Assembly: GCA_024699855.1 (NCBI GenBank)
Contig: JAMPIQ010000002.1
Span: 10,912,001-10,976,000 of the forward strand
DNA length: 64,000 nt
Origin: Aphelenchoides besseyi
Taxonomy: Eukaryota; Nematoda; Chromadorea; Rhabditida; Aphelenchoididae
Reading direction: 5' to 3'
The translations under genes were made by a program, and so were the position numbers. This document shows positions 32,124-45,790 of this stretch, piece by piece (positions within the stretch are counted from its first letter, which is position 1; every line of letters starts with the position of its first letter). The notes under the pieces are model-generated. The model searched no databases, was not told where the DNA came from, and saw nothing but the letters and a program-made list of their open reading frames with translations.

Positions 32124-32580
32124 TTGAATTTACTGATTTAAAGAAATAAACTTGTAAACTTGTCGTTGAACACGTTCTTTGTAAAAATCCCGCGGACGTA
32201 CGACGATCACGGAAAGGTTTGTTTAATGGCTACAACGCAAGTTCCGGTCGGATCTTGTCCGTCTTCCTCGAGCCACTCAACTCGCCAAGCAATAATCTTC
32301 CCTTATTTTTCATCTAACATCTTTTAAATATCTTTAATTATTATTGATAGAATGCAAAGAATAAACTTAAACACAGCTTTACATGAACAATAATGGACAT
32401 AACACTAAGCTCAGAATGAAGTAAAAAACAACGCAAATTCTTCGCAAAAGTTTGCCGACTAAAACACTTTCTATCTCACTTGTATCAGCCAATTTCTTTT
32501 CGTACTGTTCGTTTGCTTCTACGTCTTCTTTTGACTCTGTACTATCTGAAACGAAAGATTTAGTTCAAATGGATTTAGTG
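32124..32580. other. Intergenic region
   Basis: AT-rich stretch between the non-LTR fragment and the 3' end of the Cys-loop receptor gene. No coding features supported. Confidence 0.3.
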
Positions 32581-34025
32581 TTAACTACTGATGAAGTTCA
32601 AGAAATGAGCTTGAATTTGCTTCAAAACGCGTAAGAATGATTGCGGCGGAGTCCATAGAGTTTCAACGAACAATTTCAAACAGAATTGTAATCCCAGGGC
32701 AAGAAGCGTGAATATCAATAGCAATGTTGTAAAAGAAACTAAATCACGTGTTTAAATACACGGTTTAAACGCTTGTACTTGCCAACGTTTGGTCGACTAC
32801 CACCAGAAATGGGAATTAGATCCACGGCATCGTACATGAAAACCACTTGAATAAAAAAGTTGCAAATGATCAGGGTAATTGCGGTTTCCGAACGGTAAAT
32901 GAGAAACGAAAGAGTATTCAACCACATGGATGTTGATCCCGACAATGCCAATGTAAACCAGTACTTGTACGTATTTCGTTTGATTGTCACAGTGTATTGA
33001 ATAATCGGCCTGAAAACTCAGAGCTTACATGTTTACTAGTGAAGTTTATCAAACCATGTAACTGAAGCCTCTTCGGGTGTCTGTGGTGCAGAATTGTCGT
33101 AATCCCGATTGCGAAAGTACGTCGTATTTGCCTGCACATCAACCAATTTCCAATTACTGATGTGTTGTTTTTTGCTTTGTTTGTCCCAAGCTGAAATCAG
33201 TGACCGTTATTCAACGATACCATTTAAAAAACCTACACAAAGTGATTGATGGTTTTTCATCAAAGAAAACTTTAAGATCAACCTCATTCATTGCAAGGTA
33301 GGTGTACAATCTTACAGTGCAGTTGTGAACATCAAACGGGTAGTCCCTAAAAATAATACGAAACTTGTCTTGTAGAATGTGTTATACTCAAAATCGAAAT
33401 CACATCCAACGGTAATCGAATATGTTGGAAAGACCTCAACTTTAGTTGTGTGCGTATCCATAGAAGTGAGCATCGCATGTGAGCGCTTCGAAATTTCAAA
33501 GAATTTGTTTACACCAGAGATGCTGAATGGAAAACGAATTTACAGATTTATGTGACCATTTGAGCACCTGTTTGCTGTTTTAATGTCCGGTTGCCAGATT
33601 TCCCACTGACTTACATGCGTCATGCGAACGTTGTTGAAGTCTGCTGGATTCCAAACCGCTTTCTCATCGAACCATGTCATGTACATATGTCCGTAGAACG
33701 TGATGCTCTGTTGTTTTTCTTGAACCGAAAAATGCAATATCGTCAAGTGAATGCTAACAATCGTGGGCTTTGAAAGATCAGAAGTTGGTCGACTGTGACG
33801 ATCGTACCGATTCAGAAGATGTTTCTGCAAGGCCGTTTGTTCTTCAACATACGTTTTGTTTTGAATATCTGGAATAACAAAAGTCGTGTATTAATTGGTG
33901 CCTTTGTTACCCGCTGGATCATCATCACCATTGTTGTTGCTTAGTCGTTCTAAATCGGCAACTGAAAGCTGCGCATCGATCGTCGGATACAGAAGAAACA
34001 AAAGGAAAAGACAGCAATATCTCAT
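32581..34025 (-). CDS. Cys-loop ligand-gated ion channel subunit (divergent nematode LGC type)
   Basis: Starts with a signal peptide (MRYCCLFLLFLLYPTIDAQL). The extracellular domain has MTWFDEKAVWNPADFNNVRM and QWEIWQPDI, typical of nicotinic-like subunits, and a canonical Cys loop of 13 residues split by a 42-base intron (CDFDFE / DYPFDVHNC). No vicinal Cys pair was seen, so it is not an alpha-type agonist subunit by that criterion. Transmembrane segments M1-M3 follow (YWFTLALSGSTSMWLNTLSF, FLIYRSETAITLIICNFFIQ). The frame through M3 stops at 32739 after RVFKHVI. An M4-like helix (TTLLLIFTLLALGLQFCLKL) with a tail ending at 32581 follows in another frame and can be joined only by an intron of 23 bases (32739-32761, gt...ag). 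Ligand unknown. Confidence 0.75.
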
Positions 34026-34635
34026 AGGGGATTCAAGTTTTGATTGCAAGGATAAATATTAAATCACAATCGTCCACTAGTTGTCGTGTTCATATGATCG
34101 GCTCTCAGTGAGGTCATCGAGTTTACGTTAAACTGAATGTTTATGTAAGCCGATCCCTCTCCTCCATCAGTTCATTTGCCATAAAATTCGTTAGTCCAAA
34201 GTTTATAAACCAACAAATCACATTGTTGTGCAGCTTTCAACGCAAACCAGCGAACAAAACGATTTTCGAAACGCCAACGTTTTGACGCTTGCCTACGCTA
34301 AATGCTCGCCCAACCGACCGGTCGATTCTAATGAGATGTTTGTTTATAACAAACGATACCAAGCTTCTCAACAATCTGCCAGTTATTGACCAAAACGCAA
34401 AAGCAAACGGCTCTTGTAAATCCGAGGCCCGGTTTTTTGAACAAATCACGCGTATTAAAATTGCCTTTAGTGAATCCACTGAACCTTGAATTCACGGCAA
34501 AAGTCTTTTGTGTTGACCGGAATTCACCTAATCCAAAACTAAAATGCAGTCGCATAAATAATTTCAATGCATTTGAATTCAAATGTTGTATTTTAAATGG
34601 CAACGCTTATAAGCTTCAATTGTTTATATGCAAAT
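34026..34635. other. Intergenic region upstream of the channel gene
   Basis: Contains the presumed promoter of the Cys-loop receptor gene and the 3' UTR of PEX10. Plus-strand frames here are antisense shadows of the PEX10 RING exon or lack motifs. Confidence 0.35.
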
Positions 34636-35677
34636 CTAGAGATTCAATATTGGGATTAACGATCGTAATTCAAACTGAAATCGGCATTGAGGACATTGAC
34701 CTAAGGACGGATCGAGACCGCTATGTTGTGAGTGAAACAAAATACAACCGTAGCAGTAAATGTGACCACACGGACTGCTCACCGGATCTTCCGAATTCAG
34801 GCAAATATCACAATAGAAACCATTTTCCTAATAAATTCGATTAGTGTAAGAAGATCTCCAACTAATCACTTACCGTGTCGCTTGAAGGCGGCAGTTTTGA
34901 TTGGACGGATTCACTGGGGCGAAACAGAGATCGCGAGATGTCATATCGTATAGCAAATGTAATTTTCAAGAGATATTGGAGTAAAACAGTGATTCCGATT
35001 ATCTTGAACAATATGCCTATCTACAACAACCCATGATATTCAACTCAAACGTGGGATTCACTTGCTTTTGTGTTGGTCTGCGGTCGAATAGTCACGTATT
35101 TGATGTTCAACGCGCGTTTCCAAACGCTGTAAAATGTTCCCGTACTGAGGAAAAAAATCGCCCAATGAATATTCTGAATCGTCGAAAAAGATAACTGACG
35201 CAGAATTGCCGATAGAACAATTCGACCGATTGGTGTACGATCAGTGACACTTTTGCTTTGATAGTAATCTTCGTCCTTTTGCTTCAGATTTTTCAACTGA
35301 CGATCAACAAACTGGGGACCAAATGCTTCGATTCCACACCATAAGAAACTACGCCACCAAGCAAGTAACTGAACTCTTGATCGACTGGAAACTTGGATCA
35401 ATCCGAGATACTCTTCTCCCAATGTTTGAACGCCTAAGAATCGTAGCGACTAATCAACCATCACACAGATTGCCGAAAACTCACCACTCATTGTTGTTGC
35501 AAAGTGGTAAAAGAGATTGGTCATCGATGGCAAATATTTGTACATACGAATCCACGTTGCATCTCCGCATAAGTTTTTGATCGTATCGGATAATTTTAAT
35601 TGAAACATGTGCAAAAATTCATCGTCTTTTCGAGAGGCCCGTAGAATTTCACTTTGTTCTGCTCTGTAAGTCTGCAT
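34636..35677 (-). CDS. pex10: Peroxisome biogenesis RING ubiquitin ligase PEX10
   Basis: Starts at 35677 with a run matching the PEX10 N-terminus (RAEQSEILRASRKDDEF, then NLFYHFATTM and, in the next exon, LGEEYLGLIQVSS). The next exon (35422-35045) has IQNIHWAIFFLSTGTFYSVW. After a further intron comes a hydrophobic span (IIGITVLLQYLLKITFAI), and the last exon carries the RING domain: FYCDICLNSEDP, CGHIYCYGC and CPQCRFQF, ending SLIPILNL at a TAG (34636-34638). The PEX2-PEX10-PEX12 ligase complex sits in the peroxisomal membrane and ubiquitinates the receptor PEX5 for recycling. All RING cysteines and the histidine I expect are present. The start lies about 130 bases downstream of the PRMT5 stop on the same strand. 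Confidence 0.85.
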
Positions 35678-35810
35678 TCGCTCTGAAATTTCGTATTTTA
35701 ATTCCAGTTTTTATTCATATACTTCGGCGTTACTAAGCGCTAAGAACATTTGACAATTCACGAAAATTCTGAGAACAATTTACTAGACTTTGAACTACAA
35801 GAGTAAGAGA

Positions 35811-38266
35811 TCAGTCAAATATTGTCGTGTCAAGTAACTTCTCCAGAGTTGGATCTTCAGTTTGTTCGATGGATGGCAATCGCATGAAATCGTGGACACC
35901 CGACTGATTTTGAACTTCGGATAGAAAAACGGTTTGACCATTCTAAAACTTGTGAATTGAAAGTCAAATTGGTCTTACCATTTCAACCTTCGTTTGCCAT
36001 TCATACCACGATCCCTCAGTTTTACTATGACGACAAATCCGCAGCTTAATTCTACTACCGGAAGGACATCTGATCGGTTTTCGAAGGGGAATCAGAGCCG
36101 GAAACCAACTTGACGATGCAGAATTTGAGCGACCAGGAAGCGTTGAAAAACGTATGTCTTTGTACAGCGATGCATCGAAGTAGCCAGCAAAAGCAGTAAT
36201 CTAAAAGAAAACATTTGAGGAGAAAATAAAAGATCGTTTTACGTCTGCATTGATTGGAAGATCAAATTGAACTTCTACATCGCGCTCCAAATCATCTTCT
36301 TTTGTTGGATGAACATACGTAAAACATCGTTGTGGACCAGATTCGAATCGACACACACGACGAAGTGGAACGACGTAAAACTGATCGGTTGGCTTATTCG
36401 CAATTCGACTGAAATTTCAATAGGACTTGTGTAAGATAAAATGGTTAACCTACAGATTCGCCTCACTGAGATCGTAAAAGCGCTCGTAATAACTTGGCTG
36501 TCGATTGTTGATGCATTGAAGAATATTCAAGGAATGAATGGGCTCTAGATATGAGAGTTAGTGGTTGCATAACTCGACAATAATACTCACCAACAAAATT
36601 AGAGTACGATAGCGGTATGATTATCGAGTGTTTATGACAAAATTCTCGTTCAGCGACTTTCAAAACTTCGGGTTCCAATTCGTTGCAACCAAAAGAGCCG
36701 AGCATCTCAGAAACGAAAATATCCGCTTTGTGTTTGATATTTGAATGAAGTTTAACGGAATCTCGAGCATCAGCACAAACAATTTGTACTCGGTTATTCC
36801 ATCTAAGATACTCAAAAGTTGAAGGGTTAAAATCAGATTACCGTTGATTCATATGTTCCAACGTCAAGACTGCAAACGGATTTCTCTCCACCGCGATGAT
36901 CGTCCAACTTTTCGTTTTGACATTACGAATCTTATTTACATGTTCTTCAGCTCTAAGTGCCGCGCTGATGATTCCGCCACGACCGGCTCCAACAATCAAT
37001 ACAACAAGTGGTTTGAACGTGTTACAGATCTTATCCTCGTACAAATCGATCGATGCTTGAAAGATTGCTGACTCGTAAAGAGCGTACTTTCCAGTATGCT
37101 TTTCGAAAGTGCTGTAAACAGCGGTTGAAAGAATATTTTCTGCTGGTTGTAATGGTCTTTGAATTTGCTTTTCAAACGGTATCCCCAAATCGTCCAAAGC
37201 AGAATTCCGATTGAAAATACGGTTGTTGTATTCTATAGCAGCCATCATTGCTCGTCTTAGACCCGACAAAATGTTTTGAAGGTTTGCATCATCAACAGAA
37301 ATAATGCATCGTTGATGATCAGAAAAGAAATGAGTACGAAAAAAGTGGTCGTATGATCTAAATAACAAGATACAGTTAATTGTTGTTATAACTGAAATCA
37401 ATATGTAAAGGACTTACGAATCTAGTTCAACATTGTCGCTCATTTCATGCAAAAAAGCAAAGTTCTGAGCATTAAACCAAAACACTTCAAGCTAAACAAA
37501 TTGAGTTTACTATTTTCGTTTGGTTCTCATACCGGTTCGCCAATCCATCTATTTGCTCGTTGATTGTCTTGGAATTCATGATCCACTTCTCTTCCAAACC
37601 GAATACCAACAATTAGCTTTCGTTGACTGTAGTTTGAAAGTGCATTTCGGAAATCCGACCAAATCGTCCAAATATCGTCTTCTGCTTCAGCGCCCTCGAT
37701 CAATCGAATTGAAGAAGGAAAAATGATCCAAAAGCGAAGCTGTGAGTTCTTCAGCCATAACCATTTTCGTAAAACACGAATCAGGTTTGGATTCTGTCTT
37801 CTGCGGATTTCAATCAAAACCGAACGAACACCGAGGTAGTCGGCATTCGGCAACTCCTAAACATAAATGAAACTGAATTTCAAACAACCCTTACGGCACA
37901 ATCTAATTGACGAGTTGAATAGCGAGCAAACTGAACGTTCGGATGATCACAATCTATCCACGGAGAAATCCGACCGTTAACTCTGTTGGTGTTTTCCGGA
38001 CTTCCAATATGAAATTCAGAGAAATCGACGCGCACTGGATTGGAATCGTTGAGTAATGACTGCTGTTCAAGTGAATTCAATGCTGTGAACTTGGTTGCTC
38101 TTTTTGGCCCGGCAATTGGATAGCAAACAAAATTGAAATCGTACAAATTCGCCTTAGTCAACGACAATCGAAAATGATCGTCCCATTCGTAGCCTTCATT
38201 TGTCGAATCTTCGGTCGACAGAGTTGAAACAATGCCAACTATCATTCGCCTAGCATTCATATTCAT
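35811..38266 (-). CDS. prmt5: Protein arginine methyltransferase 5
   Basis: Multi-exon gene. The N-terminal TIM-barrel part starts at 38266 (MNMNARRMIVGIVSTLSTED) and includes NGRISPWIDCDHPNVQFARY and RANRWIGEPV, as in PRMT5 orthologues. The catalytic part has ENILSTAVYSTFEKHTGKYA with the PRMT5-type Phe near KY.LY, the SAM-binding VVLIVGAGRGGIISAALRAE, and IIAVERNPFAVLTLEHM. The double-Glu loop is FVSEMLGSFGCNELEPEVL, with both Glu kept, followed by the C-terminal beta barrel and dimer region. The stop is a TGA at 35811. PRMT5 makes symmetric dimethylarginine on Sm proteins and histones, normally with a WD-repeat partner that is not in this window. Ten or so short introns; not all boundaries resolved. 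Confidence 0.9.
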
Positions 38267-38690
38267 CTGTGACTCTGAAATATTGATTCATAAAACAGCT
38301 TTTAAATCAAAAAAAGCCGGCGATTATCACTATCACTCACTCATTTTACATGATCACGAATAAACAATCTCAGAACAAACTTTTTAGTGTTGAATTCAAC
38401 GTACATCATTTAGAATGCAAGTAACACCAACTGAAACTTGGCGTTCTTTTCAATCAGCAAAAACTACGAAAATTGTGCTCAAAATGCGCTCTATAGTTGT
38501 CGTGTAGTCAACGGAAAATGACCATTTAATCACTAGTCTCAGACAAATAGCAACAAGATTGCGATGTAAATTCGGTTATTTTACGATCGATACAATTCAT
38601 TCGATTCCCATTGAACAATTCAACAGTCGATGAGTTAAATGGAACATTTATCCTATGTTTTTATATAAACTAAATGACACGTAAAGATCA

Positions 38691-40587
<1,897 letters not shown>

Positions 40588-40956
40588 TTTCGGCCAAACA
40601 CAAAACAAAATGATCAACCGAACGGCGAAACAAACGGGAATGCAAGCGAGATTGTCGGGCCAACTCGCTTGCAGACGTGTTGAGACCAATGGAACTGAAA
40701 CCTAACGCCAACAGCTTCACCGGCAGTTTGAACACCAATTTTCGATTGGCTTGACTTTTGGCATAGAAGGTAACTTCATTGACTAAGATTATTGGATTAC
40801 AAGTCGAGAATCGACATGCTTTTTTCTGTCAATTTACAATCTTCAATCTTTTATTTTCATTTCAATGTTCATAAATTACAGGTTTTCGAGTTTATTGTTT
40901 TTGCTAAGTTTAATAGAAATTAGATTGTTATGAATCTCAATTTAGTCTTCGCAGGC
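40588..40956. promoter_or_regulatory. Probable shared divergent promoter region of ATP synthase beta and MOB4
   Basis: The 369 bases between the two divergent start codons must contain both 5' UTRs and core promoters. An antisense open frame runs from the presequence region into it, but no distinct element could be identified by eye. Confidence 0.35.
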
Positions 40957-41761
40957 ATGGCCCAACACAATCCGACGCCTTCCGCGTATACTCGTCAAGT
41001 CAACGAACCGGGATGTAAGCATGAGGTTGGTACAAAGTGTTTTAGTGTTGTTTAGCAAACGGGTTTTCAGGAGTGGTACAATTGGCCCGGAACATTAAGT
41101 TACGATCAAATGGAAAGTACGCTGAGCGTCCAGCAATGGATTCAGCAGACTATCCGCGAAGACTACAAGAACATCGAGAAGATTTTGACTTGTCCGAAAG
41201 GAGTCGAAGAAGGTGTCTGGAAATACGAACATTTAAGACAGTTTTGCATGGAATTAAATGGATTAGCTGTGTTATTGCAAGTTTGTTTAATGAGTTTATC
41301 GTCTATTGGTATAATCGTAATCGTAGGAAGAATGTGTTCCGGAAACTTGTACAAACATGAACGCCACTCAAAGTTGGATCTTCTTATGTGCATCACATAA
41401 AAATCCGAAGGAATGTCCTGCAATTGAGTACACAATGCATACGCTGGACGGTGCATCAGCTCTGCTCAATAGCAATCGATATTTTCCCAGTCGTGTTAGT
41501 CTCAAGGATACGTCGCTGACTAAAATTGGATCAGTGTGTCGCAGGGTTTATCGAATTTTCAGTCACGCTTATTTCGAGCATCGAAAATTGTTTGACGAAT
41601 TCGAGGTAAACTGTTAGATCTTAGACCTTAAAATGGTTTCGATTTAGGCTGAAAGCTATTTATGTCATCGATTCACTCTTTTTGTTAGCAAGTATGCTCT
41701 TATGGGTCCCGAACATCTGCTCGTACCGATCGATAAGGAGGATCAACCGGAGCAAACATAA
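40957..41761 (+). CDS. mob4: MOB4 / phocein homologue
   Basis: Starts at 40957 ([20 protein letters not shown]) and is spliced over several short introns: [120 protein letters not shown] and a last exon with [16 protein letters not shown] ending at TAA 41759. These are MOB-fold landmarks, including the Cys and His residues of the zinc site (C...C in the first half, HAYFEHR and CHRF later). MOB4 is a core subunit of the STRIPAK phosphatase-kinase complex. Length and motif order match the family. Confidence 0.93.
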
Positions 41762-42080
41762 ATTTGCGTGCGTTTATTGTCGTAAAGTTGTTTCGTAGTT
41801 ACAAATGAAAATTTTTTAGTATAAGTTTCCTATCTTTTGTTTTCTAAATGCTTTATTGCTAATTTGAAAGTCATTCCGTAATTGTATTTTTTTCTAGCGT
41901 TTAACTTTTTTCACTGTTAAACTTATGGCTATTTGTATATGTTTCTATTCAACACGTTTCAATAAATCTAATGGTCACCGGATATTGGCCCTTGAAATTA
42001 AGTTTATGGGTCTTGTGTCAAGCTGTGTTGCCTATTTTTGAACAATTACTGTATTATTGACGAACAGAGTTAAAGGCTAA

Positions 42081-43004
42081 ATGGAGACTTCGAGACGACC
42101 TCGACGATCAAACCAAGGAAGAGCGCTGCCTTTCAAGTCGATTCGGGCTTCAGAATTGTTGTTCGCTCAAAATCCATCTACGCATTTTCACACTCGAATT
42201 CCACAATTAGATCAACTGATTAGTCGTCCATTGCATTTCGGAAAGGTGTTTGAGTTCTGTGGTGAACGACATTGTTCGAAAATTAAGGTGCTTGTCTCAA
42301 TAACATGATCGATATTATGTTCGCGTTAAGATTGCACATCGAATTATTGCCGATTTTCTGTTAACAAAAAAAGAAACTCCATATCGTGTTGTTGTTTTCG
42401 ATTACGCCAAGCAATTCAGTACTTCGCTTCTTCACATGTACTTAAGTTCGTGGACTAATGCAGAGGTAAACTATAATTTGATCACTTAATACATTGCGCT
42501 ATTTAGGAATCACTTGTTTCCGAAGCACTCTCGAATGTTAGTGTTCAACAAGTTTACAATTGGAGTATGCTGCAAAGATCGTTGCAAATTATGAATCTAA
42601 GCACCAAAAAAGAACTCATGTGGCAAAAGTATCGTGAGAACGCGACTATGGTTTATGATTTCGTTGTTATCATGGATATTGGCTCATTGCTACAGGACAC
42701 GATTTATCGGCATCAAGATGGTTGGTGATTTGTGAGACTCATTTTGTGGCTTGTAGGTCTTGTCGTTCAGGATAAAATATTCAAAGAACTGGAATATCTA
42801 CGACTTTCGGGTGCATCTGTGATGCTGTTGAACTTCTCTAAACCACAGCTGATTTTCGATCCGATGTATAGCGCGTTGGGTAGAAACTGGGCCAAGCTCA
42901 TCCGACCACGCATTTACTTGGATCGATCAGAGCAATTAACCGGCGGTAATGTTGCTGTTTATACGAACAAACGAAACTCATCGGTCAGTGAATCCTTAAA
43001 CTAA
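42081..43004 (+). CDS. RAD51 paralogue (RAD51D/RFS-1-like) with degenerate Walker A
   Basis: About four exons. N-terminus METSRRPRRSNQGRALPFKS, then RIPQLDQLISRPLHFGKVFE, the RecA-type lead-in to the P-loop. The Walker A position reads CGERHCSKIK in place of a GxxGxGKT motif. The core continues RVVVFDYAKQFSTSLLHMYL, a Walker-B-like YDFVVIMDIGSLLQ, LRLSGASVMLLNFSKPQL and the family's C-terminal ALGRNWAKLIRPRIYLDRSE, ending at TAA 43004. RAD51 paralogues assist RAD51 filament formation in homologous recombination repair. Loss of the second Gly and the Thr/Ser of Walker A suggests ATP binding is weak or absent. Subfamily is tentative. Confidence 0.7.
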
Positions 43005-43368
43005 ATCTTAGGACTGTGTTTTTAGAAGGGTGTTTTCTTTCAATTAGCCGGTGATTTCTAATATCAGATATTTGAATGCTTTGCGAGTTCATTTGTGGAT
43101 AAACATTTATCTATGTTGCAATAACACGAGTATTATTGGCAATATTAGACTTTGGAACGTAGAAAAAGATAAGAAAACATAGAAAATCTCGAAAATCATA
43201 AGAGTTCCAATTACCGGGGGATTCGATTGTCCGTACAATGCCAAATAAACAGAAATATTTGTAGATTAGAAGTCTACCCGTTGATTAAGAAAGAAAATGA
43301 CGTGAATTAAGAAATGCTGTAAAAGTTGATTTGGAAAATAAAAAACCCAGAACGATGAAGTTGTGGAA

Positions 43369-45062
43369 TTAGTAGAACGTCACTTGTTGATGTGGACTTT
43401 GTGGCATGTGTTGCTGTTGAATAATGTGAGTACCAGTTGGCGCATTGGAGACTGGGAATGAACTGGGTGAGGTATGAATGATCGTATGAGTTGTTGGCGC
43501 GTACTGTTGAGGCTGATTCATCCTTTGACGCATAAGTACTTGTTGGGCTTGTTGCGTACGTTTGAGAACATCTCGTTCTAACGAAGACAACGCGTCAAAT
43601 TCCTCTTTGGGTTTCATGTTCACTCCACTCGGTCCTTCGCCGCTTTGACTCGTGCGTTTACGCTTCGGCGTGTATCGTTTTTGGTTGTAGACCTTCCGTT
43701 GTTCCGGAGTCATTCGTTGATACCTCAAACGAGCAGCTTCGGCGCGTTTAGCATTACGCACAACGATCTGTTGAGCACGATCAAGTGCTTCTCCGTTAAT
43801 ACGTCCAATTGGCATCGCTAGCAGTTCTTCTTCTTCCATACGCCGCTTTCTAAACGCTTCAGTACGGCGTTGATTGTACGACTTCTTTTCTTCTGGTGTC
43901 ATCTGAAATCACGAACAAATGAAGATGCAAGATTATGAGGAACTAACCCGATGATATCTCATTCGAGCAGCCTCCGCTTTCTTTGCGTTCTTTTCTTTGA
44001 TTTTGTTTCGAATAGCTTCTTCATCACGAATCACTTCGCCTTTATCATTTTTCATTGTCATTTGTCGTAAACGGCGTTTTGTGTTGTGTTCACGACGTTG
44101 CTCTTCGGACATTCGAGAGTAACGAGCTCTTGCAGCTTCAGCCCACCGCGCACGCATACGTTTCTCGCGCAATTGTTCCGTGATTTCTGGATCATCGACA
44201 ATATCGTTACTATCGCGAAGTATTTGTTCCAATTCGGCCTACAAACCCGCGTACTCAGGAATATAACAGGAAGTTTACCATTTCTCGCTCACGAGCTCGT
44301 TTCCTTTTTTGAGCCAAAGTACGTTTCAAATTAAGTGCTTTTTTCTCCTCATCATTTAGACGATGATAACGTTGGCGAGCAGCTTCAGCCTGTTTCGCTC
44401 GTTTGATCATCTCACGTTCAGTTTTCTCGGTTTGATTCGCTGATCCGGATTGCTTTCCCGGTTTTTGGAATCTGTAGTGATAATGATAATCGTATCAAAA
44501 AGCATATTGACTAACTTCACGTTATTGCTTATTGGTTGAGCCGTATAAGGGGTAGCAATGATTGTTGGTTGATCAACAAAATACTCGGCAAAAGCAACTC
44601 GACGATCATCCGGTTCCCCAGGTCCAACGGATTGAGTAGTGATGAGAATATGCTGTGGTTGAGATGATGAAACAGCGGAAGTTGGCATTTGAACGACTTG
44701 AATTTGACCGGGTTGTCCAGTTGCAGAGTTTAATGCAATCATACGCTGATGAGGCTGAATTATAATTCGATCTTCACCAATAGTTGCCAATTCAGCAGTA
44801 GTAACCTAAAATTGCTTATTATCGAATTCTTTTTGTGGCCATAAAGACTCAAAACTTATCCGAATTTTTGTCAACTTACTGGGCCAGTCGTTATAAACGA
44901 TGCATTAGTTCCATGAAACTGGTTGGCACTACTCGTATGAAACTGCGCAACGGATGTTGGATGAAACTCAATGGTCTGTGTTTCGTATTGTATTCCATTT
45001 CCCTGACTATAAGATGGCGATCGAGGATCAACTTGTTGGAAATAAGTGATGTTCTCATTCAT
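43369..45062 (-). CDS. Protein with four AEAARxRY (STPR-like) repeats, probable DNA-binding regulator
   Basis: Starts MNENITYFQQVDPRSPSYSQ at 45062. The first half is Gln/Ser/Thr/Pro-rich with IQVVQMPTSAVSSSQPQHIL, like an activation domain. The second half has four basic repeats of about 23 residues with the pattern (R/N)AK-AEAAR-RY-RM--E(E/Q)(R/K)---N-KR: KQAEAARQRYHRLNDEEKKA, RWAEAARARYSRMSEEQRRE, KKAEAARMRYHRMTPEEKKS and KRAEAARLRYQRMTPEQRKV. They are spaced by 40-80 residue charged linkers. The C-terminus is Gln/Pro-rich and ends QQVTFY. The repeat resembles the 23-residue STPR DNA-binding repeat (fibroin-modulator-binding-protein type), but those are usually contiguous. A nuclear, DNA-binding role is inferred. 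Confidence 0.7.
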
Positions 45063-45790
45063 TTTGAGTTTATTCGGTGTTATTGGTGACCCTGAAATGT
45101 GTTCAACTTCAAATCGTTTATCAAATATAAGCGCAAATCGTAATCTTACACGAGAATGCGAAGATTAGCTATTCAAAAGTTACAAGAAAGAAAATTGTAT
45201 TGTTGAAACAAATACCAAGCCTTGATACTCTTCTCACAGTACCTATACGATGGAAGTGATCGATTTATTACCATCGACAAACCGCCATCATCAACTCTTT
45301 AGCTAGGAGTTAAGAAACAAAGAAGTTTCAGTCAAAAAATTTCAAGCTAATTGCAATAAAAATTACGCAAATTTAAAAATACGAAAATCTGCGCAGAGTT
45401 TGTAGAGAATGAAGTGCTTTCGGAGGATGGAAGGAACGAACGAAAGACAAGTGAACGCGGCATACACGAGAAAACCGAGTAGAGTGAATGGCCGTGGAGC
45501 ATCGCAGCGTCAACTTCTCATTCCACCCGCTGTCTGCTCTCCGACGAGCGACCACGCAAAAAGGCGCTTAGCTCGTCTGTGTGTACATCAAACGCTAAAA
45601 TTCTCGGTTTGCAGATTATTTGACTAACAAACGAAAAAAGTCTTTGCAATTCTCGAACGATTTCCATTTTCAGATTCCACTCGATCTCTTCAACCTTCGC
45701 TTTTTGATTTCAAATTACCGAATAACCTTGTAGCTTTTATTTGAACGGTTATCAGTAACAAAAGAAATGCAATCTAAACGTTTTTACGGA
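45063..45790. other. Intergenic region
   Basis: Contains the presumed promoter of the STPR-like gene and the 3' end of the methyltransferase gene. Overlapping frames on both strands at 45.37-45.63 kb have no motifs and appear to be chance. Confidence 0.3.

Noticed and set aside
34386..34953. 152-codon plus-strand frame
   Set aside because: It is antisense to the PEX10 RING exon and lacks independent support.
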